Of a stretch of 64,000 nucleotides of DNA, positions 31,966 to 43,350 are shown piece by piece (position 1 is the stretch's first letter; the number at the start of each line of letters is the position of its first letter). Location: contig JADLZK010013189.1 in assembly GCA_015847255.1 (NCBI GenBank), positions 124,001 to 188,000 on the forward strand, written 5' to 3'. Made by a program: the position numbers and the translations under genes. This DNA is from Hyparrhenia diplandra (taxonomy: Eukaryota > Streptophyta > Magnoliopsida > Poales > Poaceae). The notes under the pieces are model-generated. The model did no database searches, was not told the DNA's origin, and was given only the letters and a program-made list of their open reading frames with translations.

Positions 31966-33953
31966 GCGTGCGGGGAGGTGAGGGTGTAAGACATTTGCAC
32001 AAACTTTCGATCTCAGCTCTCGGTTATGAGATTCGTTGTTTTCGAACTTGCTTGAGGGCACCGGTGGTTTCTCTTTCCTTCTTTGTATTTCCTTCCGTGG
32101 GACGTTCCTTCACGTTTGAGATAGTCATTATGTTTTTTTATTTATTTTGTCTCATCGGCTTGAGGAATCGAACCAAGGCGCGGGCGTTCCTTCGGTGCGT
32201 TCGCGAGGTTGAGCATGCGTGTAAATGCGGGGTGTAATACATTTGTACAAACTTTTGATCTCAGCGCTCGGTTCTGAGATCCGTTGATTGGTGAGCCTTG
32301 ATCTAAAAGTAGTAAGAACTGGGACATTATAGTAGAGATGCGTTCGGCGAGGTTGAGCATGCGGGTAAATGCAGGGTGTAAGACATTTGCACAAACTTTT
32401 GATCTCAGCCCTCGGTTCTAAGATCCGTTGGTTGGTAAGCCTTGATCTAAAAATATTAAGAATGGGACATTATAGTAGAGATTTGAGAACCATGTCATAA
32501 TAAGATTACACAGGAATGCTATTTACCACTCGTAGAAACGCAAAACATAAGCATTATATGTTCTAAAATTGGTATTAAAAATGCTCACAGAAAATTTGTT
32601 CGGGATACTGCAAAGATTCAATGGCACATCAGCTTATCCAATAAAAATACTAAAGCCTTTGAAACAACCAGGTTGAGTACATTTGAATGAAATTCCACTT
32701 GTTGTTCAACAACCATTTCATGGAGCTTGTAATGCCTAATGAATCCGGCCATGTGTACTTTTTGCACAAACACAAGAATAAAGGAATTAAATTCAAACTA
32801 AACCAAAAAAAATCTCGTTCGACAGAATAACTGTCCCAAAAACTGATTGGAAAAGTTTTAGAAATAGCTCAAAAGCAAGTGTAGCATCAATTTGAATAGA
32901 ACTGAATTAATTAACATCTCGCCCTAGACATCGGCATTGCCGGGCGATCCGGTGCATGTAGCGGCACCGGTGAGCAGTGCCGCGGAGATTGTGGCGGCGA
33001 CAGTCACGCGTGAGATTTGTTTTTCGAACTTGCTTGAGGACGCCGGTGGTTTCTCTTCCTTCGTGTATTTCCCTCCGTGGACGTTCCTTCACGTTTGAGA
33101 TAGTCACGGTGTTTTTTTTATTTATTTTGTCTCATCGGCTTGAGGAATCAAACCAAGGCGCGGGCGTTCCTTGAGTGCATTCGGGGAGGTTGAGCATGCG
33201 TGTAAATGCGGGGTGTAAGACATTTGTACAAACTTTTGATCTCAGCACTCGGTCCCGAGATCCGTTGATTGGTGAGCCTTGATCTAAAAATAGTAAGAAC
33301 TGGGACATTATAGTAGAGATGAGATAGTCATGGTGTTTTTTTATTTATTTTGTCTCGTCGGCTTGAGGAATCGAACCAAGGCGCGGGCGTTCCTTCGGTG
33401 CGTTCGGCGAGGTTGAGCATGCGGGTAAATACAGGGTGTAAGACATTTGCACAAACTTTTGATCTCAGCCCACGGTTTCGAGATCCGTTGGTTGGTGAGC
33501 CTTGATCTAAAAAAATAGTAAGAACTGGGACATTATAGTATAGATTGATCTAAAAATAGTAAGAACTAGGACATTATAGTAGAGATGAGATAGTTACGGT
33601 GTTTTATTTATTTATTTTGTCTCGTCGGCTTGAGGAATCGAACCAAGGCGCGGGCGTTTCTTCAGTGAGTTCAGCGAGGTTGAGCATGCGGGTAAATGCG
33701 GGGTGTAAGACATTTGCACAAACTTTTGATCTCAGCCCTCCATTCTGAGATCCGTTGGTTAGTGAGCCTTGATCTAAAAATAGTAAGAACTGGGACATTA
33801 TAATAGAGATGCGTTCGGCGAGGTTGAGCATGCGGGTAAATGCGGGGTGTAAGACATTTGCACAAACTTTTGATCTCAACCCTCCGTTCTGAGATCCGTT
33901 GGTTAGTGAGCCTTGATCTAAAAAATAGTAAGGCGAGACATTATAGTAAAGAT
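31966..33953 (-). repeat. Tandem minisatellite ending in Helitron 5'-end-like motifs
   Basis: A unit containing gttgagcatgcg ... gtgtaagacatttgcacaaac ... gatctcagcc ... gagatccgttggtt ... gagccttgatctaaaa ... gggacattatagtagagat recurs. Unit ends are at 32339, 32482, 33320, 33545, 33586 (short), 33810 and 33953. Close units are about 143 bp apart; others carry an additional 100-200 bp insert (gagatagtcacggtgtttttttat ... ggcttgaggaatcgaacc). A stretch at 32490-32990 separates two blocks and holds unrelated AT-rich sequence. Each unit end, read on minus, looks like TCTCTACTATAATGTCCC. Confidence 0.85.
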
Positions 33954-35749
33954 GTGCTCACCAATGACGTTGTAGGCACAAAAATCCTACTCCTTGCGCC
34001 GCGCACAGCGACAAGCCGAAATAGCTAGCTTTACCCTGCCCGGCGTCTTGGATCCAAGGCGTGCCGATCAATTTGACTTGTTAATTGACAAGGAGGTAAC
34101 GTGAGATGCGGAACAAGCCACGGTGAGACCAAGACAGTTCGCATGTATGGCACTAAGGCGGATGTAAAGACATATAGCTATGAAAGCTATGCGTCGATGA
34201 GTAATAAATGCATTCGGTAAGCAAATATGAAGATATGATGTGCAAACGACTACCGAATGATCATAAAAGACATGTCTCGAACAAGTAAAGTCGATCATCA
34301 TGATGTGTTGATGTAAAGCTCTATTGCATAGATCGAATTAATTGACAACATGGAAGAATATAAATCATGAACATCGTAATAGATATTCACGACACGTGAA
34401 GAGGGAGCTACCCTACGTAAAACATTATACGAACCCGCAACGAAGAAGGAGCTACCGTACATGTAAACGATATGAACCTGCTATAGAGAAAGAACTACCA
34501 CACGTATAAATGTACACGAACCTTTGCCAAAAAAGGAGCTACCGCACAAATAGGCGTACACGGACTCCGCCGCAAAGAAGGAACTACCGTGACGCATACA
34601 CGTATACTGAACCCTCAACGAAGAAGGAGCTACCGTGCGTATAAACATATACGAACCCAAAAACACGTGATGACTTAAAAGCATAACCGTGTTCGGCAAG
34701 CTTGCCGAATCGGGGTCCATGAAGAAGGAACTACCTTACGTAAAAACCTATCGATTAAAAGCCGATCTCTAGTCCACCGGATGACTAGCTCTAGATTAAC
34801 CCAAATATCTGTATCTACCGGATGACACGATCTGTCAAGATCTAAACGATTACGAACCCACAACATGTGACAACTTAGATTGATCTAGCTTCATTTACGA
34901 TGAATGTGATAGATTTAGTAACAAGCTAATGATAAACATTGAAAGAGTCAATGACAATTAGATCTAACAAAAGATAAAGCCGAGACATCTCAATCTAAAT
35001 TGGGCAAAAAAGTGTGTGCAAATATAATTAAATAAATAAATTGAAAGCACTGCAGACACGTGGTAACTTAATGAATTCATTAGATCTTTGCGGAATCTAA
35101 TGAAGCCGATAACTAGCTCTAAGCCAGATCTTAGCCCACCGGATGGCTCATGATTGACAAAAGAACCCTCTTACCCCCGATAGCTTAAATCCGCTGACGA
35201 TACTAAGCGTGAACAAGACTTCTTGCAATAATCTAAATCCACCGACGATACTAGACATGGTGCAAGGTTCTTTGCATTTACGAGAGGTCGACGGGTCGAT
35301 GAATCCTCTTGCGATAGATCGACGACATGATCGGACTCGAAGGTGGCGGGCCAAGGCACGGAGCCGGGTTGTTTGTATTGAATTGGGTATATCGTTTTAC
35401 GATTGCGGGGTCTCATATTTATATCATGGGCTTGTCAAGTCCTAACTAATTACGAATAGTAATAACTAATAATATCTAGCTAAGATACATTGTCCTCCAA
35501 GTCTTCTGAGTCGCGGAATTGTATGCGTGATGTGGGCTCTCGTCCTTGGATATTCCCTTGACGCTTCATGCTTGCCGAACCATCTCACGCTCGGCCCCTT
35601 CTCGGACTCGGGCTTTTTAGCGAATAACGGCGGCTTCCCGAACGCTACAAAGATTGTAGCTGTTCTTTTGCTAGCCGAATGACCTCTTACCGAACGATCG
35701 CGTCTTGGCCCATCGGTCATCCGGGCTCTACCAAATTTTGATGTTAACA
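33954..35749 (-). repeat. Gypsy LTR and leader fragment, minus strand
   Basis: On minus it begins TGTTAACATCAAAATTTGG at 35749. TATA box at 35416-35423 (minus tataaata), followed by a long R/U5 down to about 34062 and a leader (34060-33954). The segment 34380-34740 holds six decayed direct repeats of about 60 bp around gaagaaggagctaccgt and gtatacgaacc. No coding sequence. The left end is cut by the Helitron-like element. The TGTTAACA start differs from Tat element 1 (TGTTGGGA), so it is not that element's missing 5' LTR. Exact LTR end and primer site could not be fixed. Confidence 0.5.
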
Positions 35750-36239
35750 GGCGTCCCACTTTTGTCACGGACGGCTCCAAATTTGTCACCGAGTTAATTC
35801 TGCGATGAGCTTATGACGAAAAACACGTTCGTCATCTAATGGACGTCACATTTGTGAATCCATGACTAAAAGCGACCTTTTTCGTCATTGATGTGCACCG
35901 AGTCAATGACAAAACGCCCGCCGTCATAGATGTAGTTTCCAATCTGCGGACGCCGTGGTTTTCGCCACTACCAACCAATCGCCGGCGTTGTAGACACGCC
36001 GTTAACGGTGTCGATTATCGATTGCGTGACGATTTTCTTTTCGCCGCGCGTTCGTCATAACTTGCTGTCTAACGCCGTTTATGACTGCCGGCGCGGGTAT
36101 GATGGCGTGGCGAGATGACCGGCAGCCGACGTGGCAGATGACCGCCGCCGGCGTGGCAAGTTTTGTTCTCCCACGTGGCGCGCTATAATTGGATCCCATT
36201 TTTCATCACAGATTGCTATGTATGACGCGACATAAACCA

Positions 36240-36560
36240 CTGCGTATGCGTGCGTCACGAAATCAAAAAATATGGTCATCATGGAAGCATTATTAAATCA
36301 TCACACAAATGATTACAAACGCGTCACAGAAAGGATTAGAGCTTCGTCACATAATGGTTATACTTTCGTCATAGAAAGGATTAAATATTCGTGATAGATG
36401 GTAGTAAGCATTCGTCATCGAACCACATATATATCATCACGTAAACACTTTTATATTCGTCACAGAAGCGATTGAACAGTCGTCACAGTAACAATTGCAT
36501 AAGCATCACAGAAAGGACATTCATTTGATCATTGTTGCAGAAACTGATTGCATCACAAAT
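36240..36560. repeat. Subterminal direct repeats (cgtcacagaaaggatt)
   Basis: At least ten decayed copies of a ~22-bp word around ttcgtcacagaaaggatta (for example 36322, 36343, 36365, 36456, 36481, 36503). Short repeats near a terminus are where CACTA transposases bind in En/Spm. Confidence 0.65.
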
Positions 36561-37469
36561 TGCAAAATAAAATTTGTAACAGTGCTTGATCCAGTGACCT
36601 TACAACTGAATCAACAACTAGTAACATCTACTAGTTGACATCAGATCGAAGTTTCATATCACTTGCAAGAAGTAAAAAGTAACCAACACCTCCAACTTAG
36701 TTTTTCCATAAAAATCACCAGCAAGACCATCAGGTACCAGCAGCGCTCATGTCAAAGTTCCAGCATTACCATTACCACCGAGTGAAAGCAAACGCCTCAC
36801 AGTAGCGTTGTTCTCCTCCACCGCCTTCTTGTACTCCTCCAACTCCTTCATTTGCCTCGCCAGCTGTTCTTTTGCCTCTCCAGAGGTCTTCTTTAGTTCA
36901 TCGAGTTCATCTTGTACAGTTGCCCTTTCTTCAGCTGCTATCCGTTCCCGAAGCTCGGATTCAGTCGATGAAGCTGATTTTGCAGGATCCACTGGTTTTA
37001 ATCCCACATTCTTCAAGAAATGGTTTGTGCTGTTCTGGGAGAGCACCTGGGACAGCACCTGCACACTTGATACTGGTGTCTCACCTTCATCAATAGGTTG
37101 TGACATTAAAAATTCCATATCATCCTAAAACAGCAAGGACCCATCATTAGTTGGGTGTTTTGATAGCAACAGTTTACTAGTCTTACTTATTATAATATTG
37201 TCATTGCAAATAACAACAGTTGAGAAGTCATATTTATTGCCATAAGTTGGTGAAGAGAAAACACACAAAACTTGTATTGATTGGAGACATTAAGCATTCA
37301 TTCAATGATCTGATAGCAATAGATTTAATAAAGCAAACAGATGAACTTACAAGTGCATCTTTTGCTGGTTCGCACAAACCACGTTTGGAGCTGGCATGGC
37401 AGGTCTTGAAGGCCTCCACCACATCAAGTTCCTCATCTTGTGTTGTGCTAGGTTTTGCATTGTTCCTCT

Positions 37470-37625
37470 CACTGCTGGAATCCTCCTGTTTCCCTAGGGT
37501 TTTTTTAGTTTCCCTATGGTTCAATGGTGTTCGTAGGGAAAAATTTATTTCCCTAGAGTTTTTTCTGGCACCCTAGGAAAAGCAACGATTTCCCTAGGGT
37601 TTTTATTTTTTCCTCGGGTGCTCAT
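37470..37625 (+). repeat. Left terminus and subterminal CCCTAGGG repeats of CACTA B
   Basis: TIR from 37470, then copies of tttccctagggttttt at 37490 and 37591 and variants at 37510, 37551 and 37573. Confidence 0.8.
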
Positions 37626-39070
37626 GCCACCGTGTAACATTTCCTAGAATTACGAACATGGTTTCTCGGGATCCGGGCAATCAAGATACTTTTCAGCTCC
37701 GCCGCTAGCTCCCCGCCATCGGGGCGCGCTACTGCCCAACCTTTTCCCCCCCAATCCCATCCCCGTATATCAAAAAAAAAAAAAGAAAAAGGAAAAGAGA
37801 AAGCCCCCAAACCACCACAGCCCCGCCGCCGCCGCCGGACTTCTCGACCCTGCCGCCACCCGCGAGGCGCTGCTGACCCCGCGCCCCGCCGACGCCCGGC
37901 GCCCCGCGGTGACCCCGGCGCCGCTCGCCGCCGCCGCCGCCGCAGCGACCCCGGCGCCCCTACCGAGCTTCGCGCCCTGCAGCGACCCGCGGCGCCCTGC
38001 CGACGCCCGGCGCACCTGCCCGCTGCCGGTGGCTCGTCCGCCCGCCATGACTCGCCCACTCGCCGCAGCGACGCCCTGCGCGACCTCGGCCGCCCCGCCC
38101 CGCAGCTAGCCACCTGCCGGCGCCAGCCCATCCGACCGCAGGGAGCGCCATCCGACACCGGCCGGCCACGGGAGGCACAACCTGTCCGCCCGACGCCGCC
38201 GGCCAACTGCGTGGCACAACCCCGTCCACCACAGGTCCACAGGTTTAGTGATTCATGGTCATGTCTCGAATTTTATCTTCGTTGCAAAAAAAATTGGCCC
38301 AGCAATTTCAGTTTGTAATGGAACTTCAGTGTGTCATGAAATTTCCATGCCCCAGCAATTTCAGTGTGTAATGGAATTTTATCTTTGTTGCAAAAAAATT
38401 GGCCATCCCCTATAGCTAATGCAAACCAGCCTCATTTTGCTAAATGCTTCAGTCTGAATATTGCTAAAAGAATTGTGTAGTTACAGGTCCATATTTCTCC
38501 AAACCTCCTCAAATGTTGCATCAGGTCTCCTGAAAGTCTATTGAGTTTAGTGTAGGCAATGCATTGCGCCGTGTTCAGCAATAAAAGGCAAATCATCAAA
38601 ACTCGCAAGCCTGCTGCAACTTACTGTCATTGAACAGCAATTTGCAGACATTGGCAATTGGTTCCTTCTACTGATTGGAATTTTACCTTCACTAAAATTT
38701 TCTATGTGGTTTGCCATCAGGTGAAAAGGGAAAGGAAGATCTGTAGTGCTGTGCAAGGAAGGTTGGATAGCTGTCCCCGAGTCTCTGCAAAAGGAAGGTT
38801 TTGATGCTCTAAGTGGTGCTTCTAAGCAAAGCAGTACAGGTTTGAATTAAGTTTGCCTTTTATTAGTTCCATTGTATTGCTATATATATCAGTTTAATTA
38901 TTTTGTGCACTGTGACTGATATGCTACTGTTCTGAGTGGGCAATATATATAAGCCTCCCTGTTTTATTACTAGTAGTTACTATATGTTTGTGCTCTTCAT
39001 TATAAACTCGCCTTTTATAGTTTTAAAATGCTCTTATGATATGAACTATGACATAGTACTGCCTAATTTT
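37626..39070 (+). other. 5' region of CACTA B gene (GC-rich block, then AT-rich introns)
   Basis: 37800-38230 is a CCG-rich block with open frames on both strands and no domain, like the GC-rich leaders of grass transposase genes. 38240-39070 is AT-rich with repeated cccagcaatttcagtgtgtaatggaa words (38300, 38350). A coding-like segment of about 120 bp (38705-38838, ending in acag) may be an exon, but I cannot identify it. Confidence 0.4.
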
Positions 39071-39075
39071 CAGTT

Positions 39076-39250
39076 TATTAAGTCACAGCACGGCCTCTCT
39101 ATGGAATGCATTAACAAAATACTAAATTTATTTGACGATGTACTTCCTGAGAACCATAGAATGCCAAAAACATTGTATGAGTGTCAATATCTTCTCCGCG
39201 GTCTAAAAATGCCGTATGTCAAGATTGATGCTTGTGTCCTCTTAGTGAAG
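39076..39250 (+). pseudogene. TNP2 transposase fragment in CACTA B
   Basis: After a splice acceptor (aattttcag at 39067-39075) the frame reads FIKSQHGLSMECINKILNLF, then DDVLPENHRMPKTLYE and GLKMPYVKIDACVL. This matches the N-terminal part of TNP2 (pattern H..S...F...L.....LP..N.LP...YE.K..L..LG..Y.KI.AC.N.C). It ends where CxNxC should be, so only about 57 residues are left. A further segment (39312-39380, GREVSDIEAWVHSQKT) may be another exon scrap. It lies in opposite orientation to the TNP2 gene of CACTA A. Confidence 0.6.
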
Positions 39251-39598
39251 CTTATGTTAGATTCAGTTTTGTGGCTGTACACAAATAATTTGATACTTTT
39301 CTTCGTTGTAGTCTAAGAAATTAGGAAGAGAAGTGTCTGATATTGAGGCATGGGTCCATTCCCAGAAAACATGAAAAAATTTATGGAGGTGAGTCTACAT
39401 CCCTTTAGTATTCTTAGTGCCAAACTCCTAACCCAAACTTTGAAAGAAATTGTCCACATGCCACTGCAGTTTTATCCTCCACTGCCTCCAGCAGGTCATC
39501 AAGTCCAAATCCCTCTCTTGTCAATGTAAGTTTGATGAGGATCCATGCTTATTATGTGAGCTGTGTGCAAAAGTTGTGTGCAAATTTAATAGTCCTAG

Positions 39599-40056
39599 TG
39601 TTGGGGGTCTACTTTGTTTCTAACCAAACTCCTAACCCAAACTTTGAAGATTGTATGACAAAGTTTTATACTTCTAAGGTCATGAGAGGAGAAGTAGAAG
39701 TCAAGTCAAGAAAGATTACACCAAAGAAAAATCATTACGAAGGAAGAAAGAACAAAGACCTTCGCAGTTCAAAGCTCCGATTAAGAAGTCCGAAGAAGGA
39801 GGCTTCGGCTCGTGGACCTTCGTAGCTAACATATGATGTAAAACTCTAGATATCACTTGCGAAGGCATCATGAATGGCTTCGCGAGATGTACAGTTAGAC
39901 GTTTGTATAGTTGTAGAATTTGTTCTTTTACCAAAAGCTACGAAGCCAGGGGGGACTATAAATACCCCCTGACATCTCTTGTAATGGGCATGTTGTACCA
40001 GTCACTTTGTGACTAAGTATTCATCAATAAACGTGTTTGGAGTTCTTTACCTAACA
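39599..40056 (+). repeat. 5' LTR of Tat element 2
   Basis: Starts TGTTGGGGGTCTAC, ends ctttacctaaca. TATA box tataaata at 39957-39964, polyadenylation signal aataaa at 40026-40031. The U3 contains cttcgc/gcgaag words also found in the LTR of Tat element 1. CCTAG precedes it. Confidence 0.95.
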
Positions 40057-40076
40057 TCTTGGCGCCCACCGTTTGT
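40057..40076 (+). promoter_or_regulatory. Primer binding site of Tat element 2
   Basis: tcttggcgcccaccgtttg directly after the 5' LTR; ttggcgcccaccg is the usual kind of primer site in Tat-lineage elements. I do not assign the tRNA. Confidence 0.65.
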
Positions 40077-40110
40077 GTGTGCTCGAACATACCCACGACC
40101 AACTAAAGAC

Positions 40111-41664
40111 ATGGGAAGACCAAAGAAACAAACATCTGCAGAAGAGACAAGATCACAAGAAAACGGACAAGATGAAGAAAGTGAGGAAGCAAGAGAAAAA
40201 TCAAAATCTCAAGACAATGAAACCGAAGAACAAAGGTTGAAAGCACTTGAAGAGGACTTAGCAAGGAAAGAAAAAGAACTTGAAGAATGCAGGCAACGCA
40301 CAAGAGAAAAGACCATAAGACAAAGAATTGAAGAAGCCGAGGCCAGATTGAGAAAATTAAACGAAGAACTTGAGAAACAAGAAAAAGAAGTCATCAACAT
40401 TGAGGAGCCAAGCTCAACCAACAATTTAAGGAAAGAAAAAGAGCAAGACAAGATCACAACAAGATTGACACGTAATCCCCATTGTCAATCGATCTGCAAA
40501 TAGCAAAATGGCCAAAAGGATTCAAGTTCAACATAATTCCAACATACGAAGGACTCACGGATCCAAGGCAATTCCTCATGAGCTTCGAAGCTGCAGTTGC
40601 CTCAGGAGGAGGGGATGAAACAACATTAGCAAAATCACTCATCATGGCAATGAAAGGCTCTGCACAAAAATGGTACTCTTCGCTCAAACCAAGGTCTATC
40701 AAAAGCTGGGAACAACTAAGGGCAAATCTGCTAATTGATTTCCAAGGATTTCAACACACCGAAATAACAAGTGACAAGCTATTTGACATCAAGCAATATC
40801 CAAAGGAGCCATTGATCAAATATTATAAGAGATTCATTCAAATGAAAACTCAGATACCGGATATACCAGATGAAGTGGTCATCATAGCAGCCATCAGAGG
40901 ATTAAGGGCAAGCCAACTTTCATCACATCTGAAAAGAGAAAGACCGAAAACAGTCGCCCAACTTTACGAAGAGTTTCAGAAATATGCAAAATCTGATGAC
41001 GACTACAGAAAAAGAATCGAAGAAGAAAACCTTGAAAGAAGTAAAGCGAAGGCCAACAATCAATTCAATCAATACAAGGCTCCAAACTTTGAACGAAGGC
41101 AATATCAGTATCAACCACCGCAACGAGTGAATCAAATTAACAACGAACAAAGTGGAGAAAATGCATTCAACAACGATCAAATGAAGCCAGGACCAAAGCA
41201 AAGCCAATTTCAAAAAGTAAATACAAACAACAACTATAGAGGAGGTTTCAATCAAACAAGATTTGGTGAACAAAGACCTTTAAAACCCGAAGAAATGTTT
41301 TGCCTTGTGCATGGCAAAGGGGCTGGACACACGTCAAAAATGTGTCCAGTAATAAACAAAAGCATCGATGAGGTACAACAAGAAAGCAGAAGTATACAAA
41401 ACCAGAAGACAATCAATTTTTTGGGACAAGCAAACTTTCCTCAAAGTCAAGGATATTATAATCAAGGATGCAATCCTCATCCAAATTCAGGACCTTCGTG
41501 ATCAAACACTACCGGGACCTCCATCAATTTACAATTGTCAACCTTTGGTCGCAATACCATGGGGACAGATGACAACTCAAAGAACCGAAGCATCAGTAAC
41601 AAACAATCCTACAATTAGTCAAGGCAACAATTCACCGGCTACCTCGGCAAATCCAACACAATAA
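40111..41664 (+). pseudogene. gag: Gag of Tat element 2
   Basis: Structural protein of the particle. Starts MGRPKKQTSAEETRSQENGQ at 40111. A charged coiled coil (40190-40440) runs to a frameshift near 40470. The gag domain continues in the frame to 41501: IAKWPKGFKFNIIPTYEG, WEQLRANLLIDFQGFQ, then ELYEEFQKYAKSDDDYRKR-like text and a Gln/Asn-rich linker. The zinc knuckle CLVHGKGAGHTSKMCP is at 41301-41348 (C-x2-H-x6-H-x4-C). A second shift near 41480 leads to a C-terminal Gln/Pro/Thr-rich tail ending at 41664. Two frameshifts in an otherwise long gene point to fairly recent loss. Confidence 0.85.
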
Positions 41665-41739
41665 TGCCAATCGAGGCGCAGAATATTGACAATCTCGGGA
41701 GGAAACAACATAGAGCATGAAACAAACAATGAAAGAAAA

Positions 41740-42390
41740 AATTATTTCGAAGGGTAAACTCAATTTCAATGGAAGGCCCTTACAAAAAGACAAAATGGTC
41801 ACACCAACCAATCATTTTCACGTAACAAGACATGAAGCTCAAAGATTACCCGCACATGGACGCATTGGTAATAGAAGCAAATATTGATGGATGGGATGTC
41901 ACAAAAATCTTGGTAGACGGTGGAAGCTCCAGACATACTCTTCGCATCAACATTAGATGCAATGGGAATCAAAAGGCAAAACTTGGGAAGAGCGAATACC
42001 CATTAGTTGGCTTCGGTGGTAAAAGGATAAATTCAATTGGAAGAATTGTACTACCGGTATCTTTCAAAACAAGAAACAACGCAAGAACAGAACAAGTAGC
42101 ATTTGATGTTGTTGAAATGCACAGCCAATACAATGCAATATTTGGAAGAGGAAGCTTGAATATCTTTGAAGCTGTCATCAACTATTCTTACTTATGCATG
42201 AAAATTCCAGCTATCAATGGACCAATATCTATCCATGGAAATCAAACAGAAGCAAGAAACATCGAGAAAGATTCAACTCCAGCTCAGAGAAATGTTTTGG
42301 CAATCGAAGAAATCGAAGATCAAGATGAGAAAGAAAATGCGAAGCCACAAAAGAAAGTGAAAACCTGCACAAAAGGCGAAACAAAAGAAG
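41740..42390 (+). pseudogene. pol: Aspartic protease of Tat element 2
   Basis: Active site ILVDGGSS at 41908-41930 (Asn of the usual DNGSS replaced by Gly). The following 60 bases are read in the wrong frame: the expected DILFASTLDAMG is encoded one frame over (41932-41967), and the main frame is regained by about 41985 at KSEYPLVGFGGK. The downstream part YNAIFGRGSLN and the linker to RT stay in frame. The pair of compensating indels replaces about 17 residues right after the catalytic loop, so the enzyme is unlikely to fold. Confidence 0.75.
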
Positions 42391-42399
42391 TTCCACTAG

Positions 42400-43281
42400 A
42401 TCCTATGCTACCAGACAAGAAAGTTATCATCGCAAATGATCTAGAAGAACAAGAAGAAAAGAATCTTATAAATTTCTTGAGAATCAATCAAGACGTCTTC
42501 GCTTGGTCAGCAAAAGACCTAGAAGGAGTCAGCAGAGATATCATTGAACACAAACTAAACATTGATACAAGTTACAAGCCAAAGAAGCAGAAGCTAAGAA
42601 AATTATCAGAAGACAGAACAATAGCCGCGAAAGCTGAAGTTCAAAGGCTGTTAGACGCGAAGGTCATAAGAGAAGTCAGATTCACAACATGGCTCGCAAA
42701 CATAGTCATGGTCAGAAAAAAGAACTTAAAATGGAGAATGTGCATAGATTTCACAGATCTAAACAAGGCTTGCCCAAAGGACAATTTCCCTCTACCAAGA
42801 ATCGACACATTGGTCGATTAAGCAGCAGGAAGTGAAATGCTGAGTTTCTGGATTGTTTCTCCGGGTTATCATCAAATCGGATGAACAAAGAAGACGAAGA
42901 AAAACAAGTTTCATCACTCCATTTGGAACGTATTGTTTCCAAAGAATGGCTGAGGGGCTTCGCAATGCCGGATCAAGTTTCATCAGAATGACTTCAACAG
43001 TACTAAAAGATCAAATGGGAAAAAATTTACTTGCATATGTTGATGATGTAATCGTGAAAAGCAAGAAAAGAGAGGAACACATCGAAGATCTCAAAGAAAC
43101 TTTCTCCAACATTCGGAAAGCAAACTTAAAGCTCAATCCAGAGAAATGCACCTTTGGAGTCAAAAAAGGCAAAATCCTAGGATGCGTTGTATCATCAAAA
43201 GGAATCGATCCAAACCCGGAGAAGGTCAAAGTCGTAATGGAAACACAAGTTCGAAAAGCATCAAAGACATTCAAAAATTAA
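42400..43281 (+). pseudogene. pol: Reverse transcriptase of Tat element 2
   Basis: Fingers/palm start in the frame ending 42821: AKVIREVRFTTWLANIVMV, WRMCIDFTDLNKACPKDNF. An in-frame TAA at 42819-42821 falls right after LVD, and there is a one-base insertion near 42867. The frame 42853-43281 then gives the rest: FITPFGTYCFQRMAEGLRNA and the catalytic AYVDDVIVKSKK (YVDD residues 62-65 of that frame, 43036-43047), then the thumb words LKLNPEKCTFGVKKGKILG. A shift near 43265 joins it to the RNase H frame. Copies RNA to DNA in the particle when intact. Confidence 0.85.
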
Positions 43282-43350
43282 GCGGAAGATTGGCTTCGCT
43301 AAACAGATTCATATCAAAGTCACTGAAAAAGTTTCCCAATTTTTCAAGCA

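Larger units (their letters stand above)
30589..33952 (-). mobile_element. Helitron-like element
   Basis: On the minus strand the left edge ends in CTAGT (30589-30593), preceded by eight AT-rich bases and a short GC hairpin (30602-30618, stem ccgt(a)gc/gcacgg, loop gtta), the 3' signature of Helitrons (CTRR-T preceded by a hairpin). The right edge starts TCTTTACTATAATGTC at 33952 after an A, fitting the 5' TC and the A side of an AT target. The expected T after CTAGT is an A instead, so the left edge or target is not perfect. No Rep/helicase is present, so it is non-autonomous. The interior is AT-rich (30620-31900) and then repeats. Family recognition is inference. Confidence 0.55.

Noticed and set aside
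33954..35749. This LTR as the missing 5' LTR of Tat element 1
   Set aside because: It starts TGTTAACATC and shares no visible U3 sequence with the 3' LTR (TGTTGGGACA).
37622..38232. Large open frames on both strands (up to 194 codons)
   Set aside because: CCG-rich composition removes stops in all frames; Arg/Ala/Gly-only text without a domain.
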